Shown here: positions 1-12,230 of the stretch, piece by piece | How positions within the stretch are numbered: position 1 is the first letter of the stretch | Layout of the letters: each line of letters opens with the position of its first letter | Assembly (NCBI GenBank): GCA_023213395.1 | Contig: CM041465.1 | Coordinates: 76,143,741-76,207,740, forward strand | DNA: 64,000 nt | Direction: 5' to 3' | Source of the DNA: Cycas panzhihuaensis | Lineage: Eukaryota > Cycadophyta | Notes under the pieces: model-generated | What the model was told of the DNA's origin: nothing | What the model saw: only the letters and a program-made list of their open reading frames with translations | Databases searched by the model: none | Made by a program: the position numbers and the translations under genes

Positions 1-1260
1 TTTTAATTTTCTTCAAATGAATAAATATAACCTTTCAATGTAATAAATCTTTTACCTTGATAATAATATATAATGTTGAATCTAAAATGTATATGAGTAA
101 TTTCACTTTGAAATATAAAGAATATAAAGAAATTTTTAAACAAAAAAGTATTGTACTCCTTAAAAGAAAGGTTGAGAGGACAACCTCAAGTTTGGCAGCT
201 TCAAAGCTATGCTAAATAGTGTCAGAATAATATGAAACTTTACCAGTATGAAGATCAATAAAATATGTATCCAATGGAACTAACCGTTTTGAAAGTGGGT
301 TCCTATAAGTCAATATTTGATGATCCAAAGTTATAGACCTCTTTTTTAGGCTTAACAGGAGCAGGTAGCTCCAAATAGCATAAAAATGCTAATAAAATAC
401 TTATAGAATGATGTAAAATGATCAAATATCATTTTGAAGACTAATCAATATATTTTTAATTGAAATTTTTGAGAAATAATATATGGGAAATGTGTAATTA
501 TGGTAGGTTGGAGGCTATTAAGTACCTCTATTTTAATGCTTTTGAAAATTAGTAAAAACATCTTAAAACATATAAAAGACTATATCAATTCGAAGAGGAA
601 TGAGTCAGCTTCCCAATGAAACTGACGGAACTGAATTCTGATACAAAACAAAAAAGTATAACAGAAATGGCAACAAGCACCTTTATGTGAATATGTTTTA
701 AAAAATACTAAAAAATACTAAAATGTCACTTTAGATGATTAAAATAATGATAAAAATAAATCTTAAAAAATAAAATAAATAGTTAGTAATAATTTTTTTT
801 AAAAGTAGATTACTGTAGAATAGATCCAGGTAGAAAATAATCACCTCATAATAAAATATAATCTAATGAAAAAGTGATTTTATAAAAAAGTTTAAAAATG
901 CTCAAAATTTGATGATTGACTTTAAACTGACTAAAACAGGATTAAATCAGGTCCAAATGGGTCATATGACTAGTCAAAATCAGTCTATAGAAAATTTCAG
1001 ACATAATGAAACTAGTTTCGTCAGAAACTGATGATCTAGTGAGAACTTATGGCAAAAATTTGCCAATTACCCTATGTAAAATGAAAAAAAATAAAAAAAA
1101 TAAAAAGAAAAAAGTGTTATAAAGTTGCTGGCCCCTTTAGTGATACCTAACAATCACGTGAAAAGCTCATGTGACCGAGGGCTAAGAGAACGAAAGGGCT
1201 AGGATTTTAAATACAGAATCAAAATATTATTTAATATAATTAATTTTTTCCAAACTTTAT
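1..1260 (-). mobile_element. Leader (5' untranslated) segment of copia element E, diverged
   Basis: Read on the minus strand, this stretch follows the leader of element B (about 31270-32400) in order: a cytosine-rich run, the GGTCACATG...CACGTGA inverted repeat, a GGTAA(C/T)TGGCA stretch, TTCTCACT(G/A)GA and an AAACTAGTT(C/T)CATT segment. The similarity is clear by eye but diverged, so E is an older or different copy of the same leader family. No open frame of interest is seen. Gag of E would lie to the left, outside the window. The orientation agrees with the primer-binding site at 4628-4638. Confidence 0.55.
1152..1176 (-). other. Leader inverted repeat of element E (TCAC/GTGA core)
   Basis: AATCAC and GTGACC lie 13 bases apart. 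The left arm differs from the GGTCAC of elements A (17664-17688) and B (31308-31330) by two G-to-A type changes. It sits at the equivalent place in the leader. Confidence 0.4.
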
Positions 1261-1279
1261 AAAAAATAAAATTAAAAAT

Positions 1280-1520
1280 TAAAATCTTAACAGTTATACT
1301 ATTGTTACACTACCACGCTTGTCGTTGCATGCGTGTCATGCAGCCTTTGCTACCAGATGTCGTGCCTGATGCACATGCCTAGCGACCATTTGCCCCCGCC
1401 ACTACTCCAGTCGTTTGATCGCCCGACACGTAGTCATTGGACCTGCACAGATACCGCGTGTTTGTAGAGGGCTGCCACCTGTACATTGCACACAATGGGA
1501 AGAGAAGAGGGCCACCGAAG
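1280..1520. other. GC-rich patch inside the E leader, no gene recognised
   Basis: About 240 bases rich in C and CG dinucleotides stand out from surroundings that are about 70 percent AT. No long open frame is present on either strand. In element B the corresponding interval is occupied by the TA array, so this part of the leader seems to vary in content between elements. It could be a captured host fragment. Confidence 0.3.
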
Positions 1521-2149
1521 AAATGATTAAATCTAGTTCAAATTTGGGTGCATAAAGTAGATCAATTCGATGAGTATTATACTACAAAGGATATTGAGCC
1601 ACAAATCTGATATTAAAGATCTTGAGACAAGGATGAAGGAATAGGTCCTCCCAACTGATTATTTTTCAGGATCAACTGCTCTAACTATTTTAACTTAGAA
1701 ATAGAAAGTGGTATGCCTCCATATATCTCATTGAGAGTCAAACAATTACCTATCTCATCAGAAATATGACCTATGTTTGAGCGTGTAGAGTTCTTGGATT
1801 TGAGATGAAAGCTTGGGAGCTGTGGTGTTAAGAATAGGATGGACATATATGAAGTTGTAGGCTTAGAGGTCTATGGTTTATAATACTGAAAGTTTCAGAG
1901 GTTGCTTGTGTCCTGGATGGTGAATGGAATCTTCAATGGATTATAAAATAGGATACACATTTTTCTGAGGGGATATGCAAACATTAGGAGAGGCCACTAA
2001 TAGGATTGTTAGCATATAGCACAATTTATTTCTGTGTGAGCAACCAAAGAGATTTGATGGCTGTTGTAAGAGGGGAAGATGGGAAATGTGGAGCAAAGTA
2101 GCAGTGAGCAGGGATACCTAAGCAGGAATTATCTTCACCTCGTCTGACC

Positions 2150-2730
2150 ATGATGCTGAGGGCTTCCCACCAGCAGTCTAAGTATTTTTATGATGTTGAG
2201 AAGGCGTATTTAGAATGCAAACATATTCTCCAGAATAAGCATTGTGAAACATCTGTTACTTTGGTTGGTAACTCTGGACTCGCTAAGAAGATTGTACGTA
2301 ATTAGGACAAAGGTAATAGAGATGTCCTGGATGGCACCCATTAGTATCAAGTGATGTTCGACAGATGTATGAACAATTTCTTATTATTGTATTGGAGTTG
2401 ATGGATACGGATATATCAATAGAAGAGCTTCATGAATCAACTACAGATATTTATAATATTCTTCATGATATTGATGATGATTCAGCTAGGAGTAATATGT
2501 CATATTTAGCTAACAAGAAATAGAAAGTGCAAATATTATTAGGTCATGTTGCTTCAGATGCTAGCATCCAGAAAACTTCTTTATTTGCCAACAAGCTATA
2601 CAAGTTACAGATGGAGGACCATATTTTATCTATTGATCAGACAAATGGTTACATTAATTATAGGAGTATAGATGGAGACATCTAGTTGGAGTTTGGGATC
2701 AGTAAGGTGGAGGGGATCTATGGCTTTTAA
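2150..2730 (+). pseudogene. Unrecognised coding-like remnant with stops and one frameshift
   Basis: From the ATG at 2150 a frame runs through SKYFYDVEKAYLECKHILQ and TSVTLVGNSGLAKKIV, then meets stops near 2300-2345. The reading shifts to a second frame beginning QMYEQFLIIVLELMD at about 2362. This frame continues to 2730 through IEELHESTTDIYNILHDI and SNMSYLANKK, with in-frame TAG codons at 2521 and 2683. The residue composition is balanced, not the F/I/Y-rich output typical of AT-rich noise here, which suggests a former host exon or processed transcript. It lies within the leader of element E in the opposite orientation, so capture or a nested insertion is possible. I do not recognise the family and give it no function. 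Confidence 0.4.
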
Positions 2731-3640
2731 GCATTATTTTAGCACTATTGTTGGTTTCCCAATAGGAAGAAAGGCATTTACTTAAGAGGAATACAAGTTT
2801 AGCTCTTGAGGAGAAACTAAAAGAGCTTTAACATGGAGGTACTATCTATAGGTATAGTGAGTGTAAATGTGAAGTCCAAGTATACCAGAGAAATTACTCA
2901 TATGAGAAGGCTTTATGTCAGATTCGGTGGATTTTAGCGTCACATTTCTGTAAAAAATGAGAAATAAATACATGCGTTTCTTAATTGAGTATACATTCAA
3001 AGAGTTATATTTTCCAATTTTAAAGTATTTTAATTTGAATCACTAGTATATAAATATTGTTCCTTTTGATATTTGATCATAACTTTCATTGTAATGCACA
3101 ATATTGATACAAGAGAATCTGTTTCATCCTTGAAATAGGGAATGTAAAATTTTATTTTGGCTATAGATTCTTGAGCAGTAATTCCAACAAATCTGTTTGA
3201 TTTTTTTGTAATATCAGACCTGCTCAATGATCCAAGCATAAAGGAACTAGTAAAGAAACTGCAACAAAAAAAAGAAAATGGATGCACTAATCCAACTAAA
3301 AAATAGCTTTGATTATGAGCCAATGGCTGCTCAATCTTATATCAGATTTAATAGATAAGGATTTGGTCACTAATGTGATAATATATTCAAGATCAGAAAT
3401 AGTATATGTTTCGTAGGCAAAATAGTGTATATATTCAATATTTTAACCGTGCAAAGATTATGCTATAAAAGCAAATATTTTTAAAATATATTAATATAAA
3501 TATATGAAATATATAAAATGCAAGTATGTTTAAGTCTTAAATATTTCAAATATGTGAAGCAAATATATCAGGAAACTAAGGAATATCTATGTTTAAATCT
3601 GAAAAAAATATGAAGAACCTGGTAATGTAGCTGTAGTAGG
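2731..3640. other. No gene seen; AT-rich leader sequence of E
   Basis: The first part (to about 2950) may continue the remnant above, since short coding-like pieces such as KHYFSTIVGFPIGRKAFT follow the stop at 2728. Beyond 2950 only low-complexity AT-rich DNA is seen. A 97-codon minus-strand frame at 3030-3323 has an F/S/C-rich composition and no recognisable motif, so it is not called. Confidence 0.3.
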
Positions 3641-4350
3641 CTTGCAGCAGGTTGACTTCCAAAGATGAGATCTGTTGTATATGCTTCTCCAGAAAGCTTA
3701 TTAGGTTGAATATGCACCCAAAACTTGTAGATCTGAAAAAATAACTTTAAAAAAAATATTAAATATATGATAAAATATATATATATCTAAAAGAATATGT
3801 AGCAGATCTAAGAAAAACTTGAATGAATATTGTAGATTTAAAGTAAATATGGCAAATCTATAGCCCCTGTTACAGATCTAAAACAAATCAACCTGAAAAT
3901 GGTGAAATAATTCATAAAATAAGTAGATCTAAAAATATATGTAGTGAATCTGAAGTAGAATGTAATAAATCTGAAGTAAAATATAGTAGATCTGAATCAA
4001 ATGTTATAGATCTCAAACAAATATACCAGAAAAAGTTGAAATAATTACTGAAATAAGTAGATCTAAAAAGAATATATAGTAGATCTAAATAAAATATAGC
4101 AAAAAATGGTGAAATACTTGATAAAATAAGCATATCTGAAATAAATATTGAATATTTAAATAAAATAAACCAAGAAACTGTCAAATATTTAATAAAAAGT
4201 ATAGATCTGAAAAATATATGGCAGATCTGAAGAAAACTTTGAGTAAATATTGCTTGCAGCTGATCTCCTTCATAGATCTAAGAAAATATTAGATAAATAG
4301 AGAGAAATATGCTTAAAAATAGTCAAATATTTGATAAAAATATATAAAAC
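3641..4350. repeat. Degenerate AGATCT-rich tandem repeat in the E leader
   Basis: The hexamer AGATCT followed by AAA or GAA recurs every 20 to 60 bases (for example 3728, 3803, 3879, 3927, 3988, 4059, 4081, 4202, 4223, 4275). A longer unit of the form GGTGAAATA(A/C)TT.ATAAAATAAGTAGATCT repeats with variation near 3900, 4035, 4105, 4175 and 4315. It is a decayed satellite-like block located, like the TA array of element B, between the primer-binding site and gag. Confidence 0.5.
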
Positions 4351-4627
4351 TTTGTTGATGAAACCTATATATAGTGATAAAACTTTATATTTATTATTTT
4401 TTAGTTGTGTACCTACATAAATATGAAGAAATTTAAAATATCTTTATTATAGCACAAGTATATCTTCAAGAATGATCAAATTTGATTTTAAAAAATATAA
4501 GAAATTATTGAAAAAACTTATAGAAAATGAATATACCGATATTTCTTGCTTGTGAATAAATCTACCTCAAAATGCCAATAAATTTTTCTTCTTAAAAAAA
4601 AAACTTCAACAATGGATTATAAACCTA

Positions 4628-4638
4628 CTCTAATACCA
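4628..4638 (-). other. Primer-binding site of element E
   Basis: The minus strand reads TGGTATTAGAG, one C-to-T change from the TGGTATCAGAG complementary to plant initiator tRNA-Met used by most copia elements. A two-base spacer separates it from the LTR end at 4641, the same spacing as in elements A and B. Confidence 0.6.
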
Positions 4639-4640
4639 GA

Positions 4641-4960
4641 TGAAGGAAATAATATGTAGGAGAACAGGCTAGAACATAAAAGAGATAACCAAAACTTCAA
4701 TACATCAATAGATTATTGATGCACAATCATGAGAGTCATTATATTCAATCCATATTGTAGAAGAGAGTATTACAAATGTCCAATATTAAAGGCAGTGTCT
4801 AAAGATGCCATGGTTATACACCCCTCAAATTATATAGTTTGGGGGAGGAGGGAAACTCCTCAACTTCTGAAATTTAAATAACAATAAAATAATTATAACT
4901 TAACTTAAATGAAATTAACTTAAATTAACATAAACTTACCTATATATGTTGAGCACCCAC
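4641..4960 (-). mobile_element. 5' LTR of copia element E (far boundary not determined)
   Basis: On the minus strand the LTR would end CTTCA just before the primer site, matching the CCTTCA end of element B's LTR. A TATA-like CTATATAATT lies on the minus strand at about 4833-4843, followed by GAGGGGTG. The outer boundary could not be fixed because the second LTR of E is outside the window; the right coordinate is a guess from B's LTR length. Confidence 0.4.
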
Positions 4961-5529
4961 ATGTGTAAATTAAAGAAGATGAGGTGTGCTCCCCTAGTTG
5001 GAAGGTGGGAGTGGAGTGATGACTATTAACTCCAATAGTAGGTAGGTCCTATAATTTAACATTTAGGTTGGAAATGGTGCTAGCCCACTTGGGTTTAGGA
5101 AGTGTTACTTATTGAAGTGCATAAAACTATGATTATAGTAATTGGGGATATATTTCTTTATGGATTCCAACTTAGTTTAATATGTGAAACCTTTGCAAAT
5201 TTAAAGAGTTCATATAAAATTTCTTCATCAATGATTTTAGATAAAATTTTGAACTATGAATAATGTTTTTTTATGTGATGTTTAGAAGCATGTGTGAATT
5301 CACATAAAAATGGATGGGTGATCTTAAAGCTAATGAACCAAAGTTCTTAGGTGGATAAATGCATAACCCAATTCTAAATATTCTAAAATGAGTAGACCCC
5401 TCCTACCAAATCACTAATTATCATTCACTTTCTCTATTAGCAACCCATCACTTAACATCTACAAGATTACTAACCTATTTGCCAATAATTTATCTAGAAT
5501 GTACATTACCTACTCATGTTTTTAGCTTC
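4961..5529. other. No feature seen
   Basis: AT-rich DNA without a frame, repeat or LTR terminus that I can support. Confidence 0.4.
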
Positions 5530-6370
5530 TATAATTTACCTTTAAATTTATTTTCATACAGTAAGACACAATCATCGCCCCTAAATCTTATTATCTTAAT
5601 CTATCGGTCATGTCAAGCTCTCTCATAAGTTATGGTGATCTTTTATTACTACTTTACATAAAGTCATCTCATCTAATTTCATTAATTAAATCATTTATTA
5701 CTGGATATCCTATTGATCATCCTATTTCATGATTGCAGCACCTTTCAAGCTTAGAACAAGGAATTCAATTAAAATAACCACTCCAACACCATAAGCAAGT
5801 TGAAAAGGTAATTATCTTATTGATTTCCAATGAGTTGTTTTAAATGACCATAAAATTACATGTAGTTTATCTACCTAATCTAAGCCACCCACATTACAAG
5901 TTCTTATCAAATCCTTCCATGAGATTTTATTGAAACTATTGACCAATCCATTGCATCAAGGATAGTATGGAGTACTTTTATAATGTTAAATCATGAAACT
6001 ATCTCGACTTTTTAATTATTTGATTAATAAAATAAGTTCATTAAACACTCACCAACTCTAATGGATAGCCAAAACAAATGATTATTGATTGTAACAAAAA
6101 ATTGACTAATGTTTATACATTACAATACCTTTTCACTTTTGCCTTAAACCATAAGGTCATATAATTAATTACAATGATATATCTAGCACCAAACCTTTTC
6201 ATAGCAAGGCTTATAAGCCTAACAAAATCAATTCCTAATTTTGCAAATGATATCATTCTAATAATTGAATTTAAATGAAAGTGATCTACTTTTCCTAGTC
6301 AATCCATCTTTGACAAACATCACAAGCTTACAACTAAATGTGGGAATTCTTAACCACGATCAACCATCAT
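5530..6370 (-). pseudogene. Ty3/gypsy integrase relic
   Basis: Integrase inserts retroelement cDNA into the genome. On the minus strand the order is that of a plant gypsy integrase. A zinc-finger end CDVCQRWID lies at about 6301-6324. It is followed by LGIDFVRLISLAMKRFGARY (GIDF...RYI block, about 6170-6240), a STPYYP.CNGLVNSFNK stretch (the usual STxYHPQxNGxxE, with the catalytic Glu position read as Asn or lost) near 5900-5980, and LHVILWSFKTTHWKSI and PFQLAYGVGVVILIEF (about 5760-5870). It ends at GDDCVLLYENKFKGKL and a stop at 5530. Many stops and frameshifts interrupt it, so it is inactive. Reverse transcriptase and RNase H, expected at higher coordinates, could not be supported beyond 6370. 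Confidence 0.75.
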
Positions 6371-7155
6371 AATTAAAATTCAAGTATCTTTTATACTAAA
6401 GTTTCTCTTTCCATATGGCCTCTCGATACTCTTTTATGGGATTCTTAGAGAATCATTACTCTCTCATGTTTTAGAACATATTGCTAAAGCATTATATTTA
6501 GTCCCAACTAGTATAATTACCCTACAATTAATTAGTTTCAAATACTTTCAAGATTAAATCTACCTTCTACTTAGTTGAAAAATCTAATGGTGTTGATCAT
6601 ATCTGTAAGAAATTTGCAATATCCTTAAATCCCTCTAAAACTCCTTTAACTCTATATAATTTTACATCTAGGAAATCATCCTTAAACCTAACTAGTTTTT
6701 ATTTTGTATTGATTATGATAAATGATTGAGGGCTACATGTACTATGTGAGGCTTTAAGAAATTTTGAAATTAAATTCTTAGAATAATTGTAACCACCGAC
6801 TCATTCATTCTTGCAAAATTGGTTTATTGATTAAATATGTCTAGGCTTGGTGATTACTATAAAATTAGAGAAAATTTGCTAATAGTTGATGTTAAAACTT
6901 GTGCAATGGTTATATAGTTATTTTCTACTTGGGTTAATCATTAATTGCCAAAAGCAATTAGATGATCAATCAATCATCTCCCAGGTTGTGCAAAAGTTGT
7001 TTTTGTCACTATACTTAGAGTACCAAGATGGACATGAAAATTCTTTGACTAATTTAGGATATGTGTGTTGACTAATTTTTTTTCAATATTTTGAATGCCT
7101 GTTAGTACTTCTAGGTCCAAATGAATGGAGCATATTTTCTTAACAATTTCTATAG
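6371..7155. other. Probable decayed gypsy RNase H/spacer; nothing firm
   Basis: This lies upstream of the integrase relic on its own strand, where RNase H would be expected. No diagnostic motif survives. A 61-codon plus-strand frame at 6886-7071 has no recognisable features. Confidence 0.25.
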
Positions 7156-7260
7156 TGGCATAGTAATTTCTTTATAATTTAAAATAAATTTCTTATAGTG
7201 CCCATATTGGCATAGTAATTTCTTTATATTTTTAAATAAATTTCTTATAGTACCCCATAT
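7156..7260. repeat. Two-copy tandem repeat, about 52 bp unit
   Basis: TGGCATAGTAATTTCTTTAT begins at 7156 and again at 7208. Each is followed by an AAATAAATTTCTTATAGT segment and a CCCATAT segment. The two units differ by a few substitutions and one-base indels. Confidence 0.7.
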
Positions 7261-7730
7261 GACTAAGTTATTATTTAATCATCATCAGATTCATTGGTAG
7301 TTCCAAGTCTAAGCTAACTTAGATCATTTTCAAGTCAGTTAGGAGTCCTCAACAACAAATAACATGCCCTAACAATGTTCCAAAGATAACTAAGAATTGC
7401 CACTTATCAAGATTGAGGGAAATCTTAACTTCATGGCATTTTTACAATGTTAGTCATAAGTTTGTTACATGATATTTAAGGAGCCCAAACAAAGTCATCT
7501 AAATAGATTTGAAGAATAAATTCCTTAAAGACTATTATAAAAATCCTTTAAAATATAGTCAAAGTATTACACAATCTAAAAGAAATAACCTCGTATATAT
7601 ACAAATCCCATTATATTATAAAGGTTGTCTTATGTTAGTCTTGTTTCGCAATCTTCAAGTAATATAGACTGAAAATCCATCTATAAAAGAATATATTTCT
7701 TATCCTATAACATTCTTCAAAGCTTATTCA

Positions 7731-8061
7731 TGTTGGAATATAAATTTCACATATATTAATATAATATTTAATTAATGATGACCATAAGAATTATTGATTA
7801 TCATTCATTAATATGAGATCTCATATAGATTTGAAGACCATTTTTTCCATTCATGGTTTTTCGATATTAAACATTGTGCCACATATGGTATTTGCATTAT
7901 TGAATATTTTGCCTTATCCTTATTCATTTATCACATTCATTATATGCTCAATTGATCATGTAATTACATTTCCTCCTTTATTGCATTAAGTTATTATCTT
8001 ATGCAACAAACTTTAGCATGGTATCCTACCTTCTATATAAGTCACATCATGAATTTTAACA
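7731..8061 (+). mobile_element. 5' LTR of element C
   Basis: The 331 bp segment starts TGTTGGAATATA and ends CA directly before a primer site. A TATATAA box sits at 8034-8040. A related copy of its 3' two-thirds occurs at 20132-20415, showing that it belongs to a repeated LTR family. The assembly duplication begins 88 bases inside this element, at 8149, so this LTR appears only once in the window. Confidence 0.65.
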
Positions 8062-8072
8062 TGGTATTAAAG
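8062..8072 (+). other. Primer-binding site of element C
   Basis: TGGTATTAAAG abuts the LTR end with no spacer. It is two transition-type changes from the initiator tRNA-Met complement TGGTATCAGAG. Confidence 0.55.
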
Positions 8073-11000
8073 TTGAAATTTGAAGCACAAGTAAAGAGGT
8101 TTTGGAAAGATAGGGTTGCATAATAAAAGTAAGAAGTAGAATGTTGATGACTACACATACATGGTGATAATATTTATCATCTAAAAACGATCTATGCATG
8201 CACTATATAAGCTAGTATTGTGTTAGTATCAAGCCAGTATGAGCTAGTAACAAAATCTGGTATGAGATGGTATCAAGAGCCAATATGGAGAAGATTTGAT
8301 GCAAGAAAAACTGAGTTATGTTAATGTCATATAATAGGGGTGTGTCAAAGTTAAAAGGAGCTACATGAAGAGTCATATATATGGTGAAGATTGACATGCA
8401 ACTGACAAGTAATATTATTCATTTATTTATTTATCATAGACATTTATACACATGTAGCCCTATATTTTAGAACATGTAGATGTTTGATAAAGCATCTATA
8501 AGATGATTACCCATGCAGGATTGATCATCCTATCAGAGCAAAATGTTAATTGGTGCTCTATTAATAAGTGAGAAATGATAGTAGGTCTATAGTAGTGTTA
8601 ATCTACAATAATTTAAAGGCAAACATTATGGTATGCTTTGAGTGGCAAGAAGGAAGCCCATTGGCAAGTATTTAGCATTGAGATTTAAGATATGTTGATT
8701 TGTTACAATGATCAATAATGGGTGAGATCCTAGGGTTTGCAAGAGTTTTGCAAGTGATTACATTTATAAGAAAATTTGACAAGTAATGTATAATGGTTGA
8801 TAAGGGTTTAAGGCAACTATTTTCTTATTAAAATACATATTTAACATGAAAATTTTAATATTTTAGCACACATGAGGGTTTAAAAATTAGATGATATGTG
8901 ATGCTAATAATAAGTTGCTAAATGCTAGAATTGTCAAGGAGTCACAATAGTTGTTCCATTGATAATCACCATTTGGTCAGGTTATAAGTGCCCCCTTATG
9001 ACTAATTAATGAACCAAAAACCAAGTTATGTTGATGAGATGTGACCACAACTAGGGTGTCTTGAAAGTGATGAAGAGAGCCACATATGAAGTCAAAGAAT
9101 TGAACATTTAAATTAATAGGTAATATTATTTCCTTATTAAATTAATATAAACGTTTATCGTATGCATGTGGTGCATGTATATCAAGCATGCATATTTATG
9201 AAGTTTATCCATAAAAGAATCACCTAAGTAGGATTGATCACCCTATAATATTGAGTTACAAAAATGAGAATGGAATGCTAAATCATAAGGCACTCAACAT
9301 CGAACAACAAATAATTTACTTCTACAATGATTAAAGGAGTGCCTCTGCAATCATCTAAGCTCCAAATAATTTGCAATACACATAGACCTATTCCATCTTC
9401 TGTGAGAAGAATTTCATCATGGGGCATATGCAACTATGTCATTCTCAGAAATAAGGGTAGCAATTGTCTTCCAATATTTCAAACTTGCCTATCCCTACCA
9501 TAAACTTACCTTTACACTACAATTATCTCTGATATAGTCAACATATTCTACAAACCTGTGGTTGTATTTTTGCATGGCCAAATATAAAATATGTGCCTAA
9601 TAGTAATAAAATATATTTGTGTGCAACCATCTATTTGATTTATATCAGAGTTATGATACTTATTGCCTTTGTAGTTGTGATATTTTGAGTTGGGATCAAT
9701 TCATTGAGATCTAAAGATGTTCCTATTATTATTGAATGAGTTACGTCAATATCCATTGCATGATAAGTGGAGATTCTAGCATTATAAAAGGGAAAGCTTA
9801 TTGTGGATTGTTATAGGAAACTATTGAGGCATCTCATGGATAAATGATATGGATGAGGCCCGTAAAGAAAGTCAAATTTATCTTACATAGATAGAGGAAA
9901 CTATGAAGAACAATAGATTCCTCAAAATAAAAATGTAAATCTATGAATGAGAACACAAATATGAAGTGGAAGATTTGCTTGTAGATGTCTAAGGAGTCCA
10001 TAGATTTGTTGTTTAAATAAAATTATAACATAAAATCTAAAAAAATTACCCAAATATAATATGAAAGGCAAAACCCTAATTCATTATTGAATAATGGAAT
10101 TTTTGTATGTTTGGTTATTTCTTACAATGTTTTATTTACATTTAACTCAACTAGATTTTGCTTTGAAGTCTACCCAAGCCCCTTGGATGAAAACTAGATA
10201 GTCACATGTTCATGCAATACAACAAAGGGCCAATTTCATGAGGTGCTTAAACCATTTTTTAACCTCACCATGTTTTTTGATAATATACTCATAGACTTTT
10301 CAACATAACTTTTGCATATGGAGCCAAAATTGAGTGTTGTCAATTGCCTTTAAAAAACGACTCAGAGATAGTCAAAATAATTAGTTGGAAGGCAAATTTT
10401 AAGGCTTATATAATTAATATTTTAATTGATAAACCTTTATAATTGATTTTTTGCATGATACAAGGTGTATTTTATATGATTTGGCATTGGTTTTTTTAAT
10501 TTTTAAAGGTTATTAAGTCTATGTTGATAAAAATGGATGCATGATGATGATTATAGGCACATGTTGGTTGAAAAATGATAATAAAAATATATAAAGGCTC
10601 ATTTGTCATATATTTATGGCTCGAAATTTCAAAATAGATCACTTAAAAACTTGGTTGATAAACAGATATGTGTTGGACATAATAATATTGATCCCCCTAA
10701 TACATGGAAATATTTGATGAAGTGTTATAACTACCACTAATAAAATGAATTTGACACAAGTTGATGAAATGATGAACAATCATTTGGTTTAATGCACGAT
10801 GAGGTTGAATGATGGATACATCACCTAATTATTTTAGTATTTGAAGGAATGTTAAATGATAGATAAAATAACACCATGATATTTGATTCAAAGTTGTTAG
10901 GTGATTATTGAGTTACCTACCTGATATGGGACATGAAAAAATCTCATAAGTTTGATTAGTTATTGAAATTAGTAATAATTGTTGCAAGTTATCTATAAAA

Positions 11001-11748
11001 CCAAGTTCAACTATTGAAGAGTCCAATTGATATGTGTCTTCAATTAAAAATCTAATGGTTATATATGACAAGAGTTGTGGAACACATTATACATGTCACC
11101 TTATGGCAATGAATTTAAAAAGCTAGGTAGTACACCTTATTCCCAAAATTAGTTGGTTTGAGAATTTATGAGAGATTAATTATTTAAAAATATTGTAAGG
11201 GTTATTTTATGTAGAATCGTGAATGAAGGTATCACATGAGTTTTTTATATCTTGTATGATAAGAGGCAAAATAAGATTTGCTAGTTACTCTTATTACAAC
11301 ATTTGTCTAATCATATTATGCTATTCTTTTATTTATAAAATTGATGAACCACATATAATAAATATATTCTAGATAATTAATGATTATAATGGTTGGCTAC
11401 CCATGCGTTTCGGTAGATGGTTACTGTTTTATATGTACATCACTAAATTTGATTATTGATGAGGTTGATGAGTTTGTTTTGCAACTTATAGGTGGAAGAT
11501 ATAAAGTTATTATCAAGAAACTTCATATATTTTAACAAGTTATAATTCATGTTTAATTAATGTTGATTTATAGGTGGTGAGATATGAGATATAATATGAT
11601 GATATTTGATTACAAGAGAGAAGTTTGGTGAAGATATGTTTGATGATTGATATGTATAGGTGATACAAGACACGTGATGAATAGGTCATCTAGCATGAAG
11701 ATTCAACATAAAAATGAAGACATTAAAGAATTCCATAAATTAAACATT
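8073..11748 (+). mobile_element. Internal region of element C, non-coding
   Basis: About 3.7 kb lie between a plausible primer site and a plausible polypurine tract. I found no gag, protease, integrase, RT or RNase H motif on either strand; the only frame of note is a 61-codon minus-strand one at 8212-8397 without motifs. This is what a large non-autonomous LTR derivative looks like, although complete decay of a coding element cannot be excluded. Confidence 0.45.
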
Positions 11749-11949
11749 AAATGGGGCTGTTAGAATATGAATTTCATAAGTATTAATGTAATGTTTAATT
11801 ATTGGTTAAGTAGTTATTGGTTGATATGAAAGATTTTCATATGCAAGATCTAATTGGTTAATGTAATTGTAAAATATGATTGGATGATAATAAGGTGATA
11901 TATCTATATAAGGGCAATGCATATTATAAGAAAAATTAGATCACTTACA
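11749..11949 (+). mobile_element. Polypurine tract and 3' LTR start of element C (truncated)
   Basis: AAATGGGGC at 11749-11757 is followed by TGTTAGAATATGAATTTC. The first ~46 bases of this LTR match the start of the 5' LTR at 7731 with scattered transitions, after which similarity fades. A TATATAAGGG box lies near 11905. The LTR of element A abuts or interrupts it near 11950. Confidence 0.4.
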
Positions 11950-12216
11950 TTAGCTTGAGAGCATAACAGAATTGAGATTATAAGGTATACATTACAAAAT
12001 AAACAAAATTTTTCATATAAAATTTAAAGTACTGAGAAACACCTTTAGGCCATGAGGCTCATTTAAATAGTCAGGTCGTCGAGTTAACTCAACATCTACC
12101 AACACTTTGTATCAATAAACACCATTGAAATATTTGGGTAGTGGATTGGCTAGGGTGGATAGAGTCGACTCCATGCCTCCCAATGTCACCACATTACCCT
12201 AATGATTATTATTCCA
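11950..12216 (-). mobile_element. 3' LTR of copia element A
   Basis: The same sequence recurs at 18829-19086 and 19830-20098. On the minus strand the LTR begins TGGAATAATNATCATTAGGG, immediately after a purine tract, and contains a TATTTAAA box. Its end near 11950 is blurred (TTAGCTTGAG for TGTTAGCTCAAG). This position places it downstream of the minus-strand pol genes. Confidence 0.7.
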
Positions 12217-12230
12217 TCATTCTCCCCTAT
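12217..12230 (-). other. Polypurine tract of element A
   Basis: On the minus strand ATAGGGGAGAATGA directly precedes the LTR. This is where plus-strand DNA synthesis is primed in LTR elements. The equivalent next to the middle LTR (19087-19100) reads ATGGGGGAGAATAA. Confidence 0.65.

Noticed and set aside
3030-3323. 97-codon minus-strand frame
   Set aside because: F/S/I-rich composition typical of AT-rich DNA, no motif, not supported by any neighbouring coding sequence.
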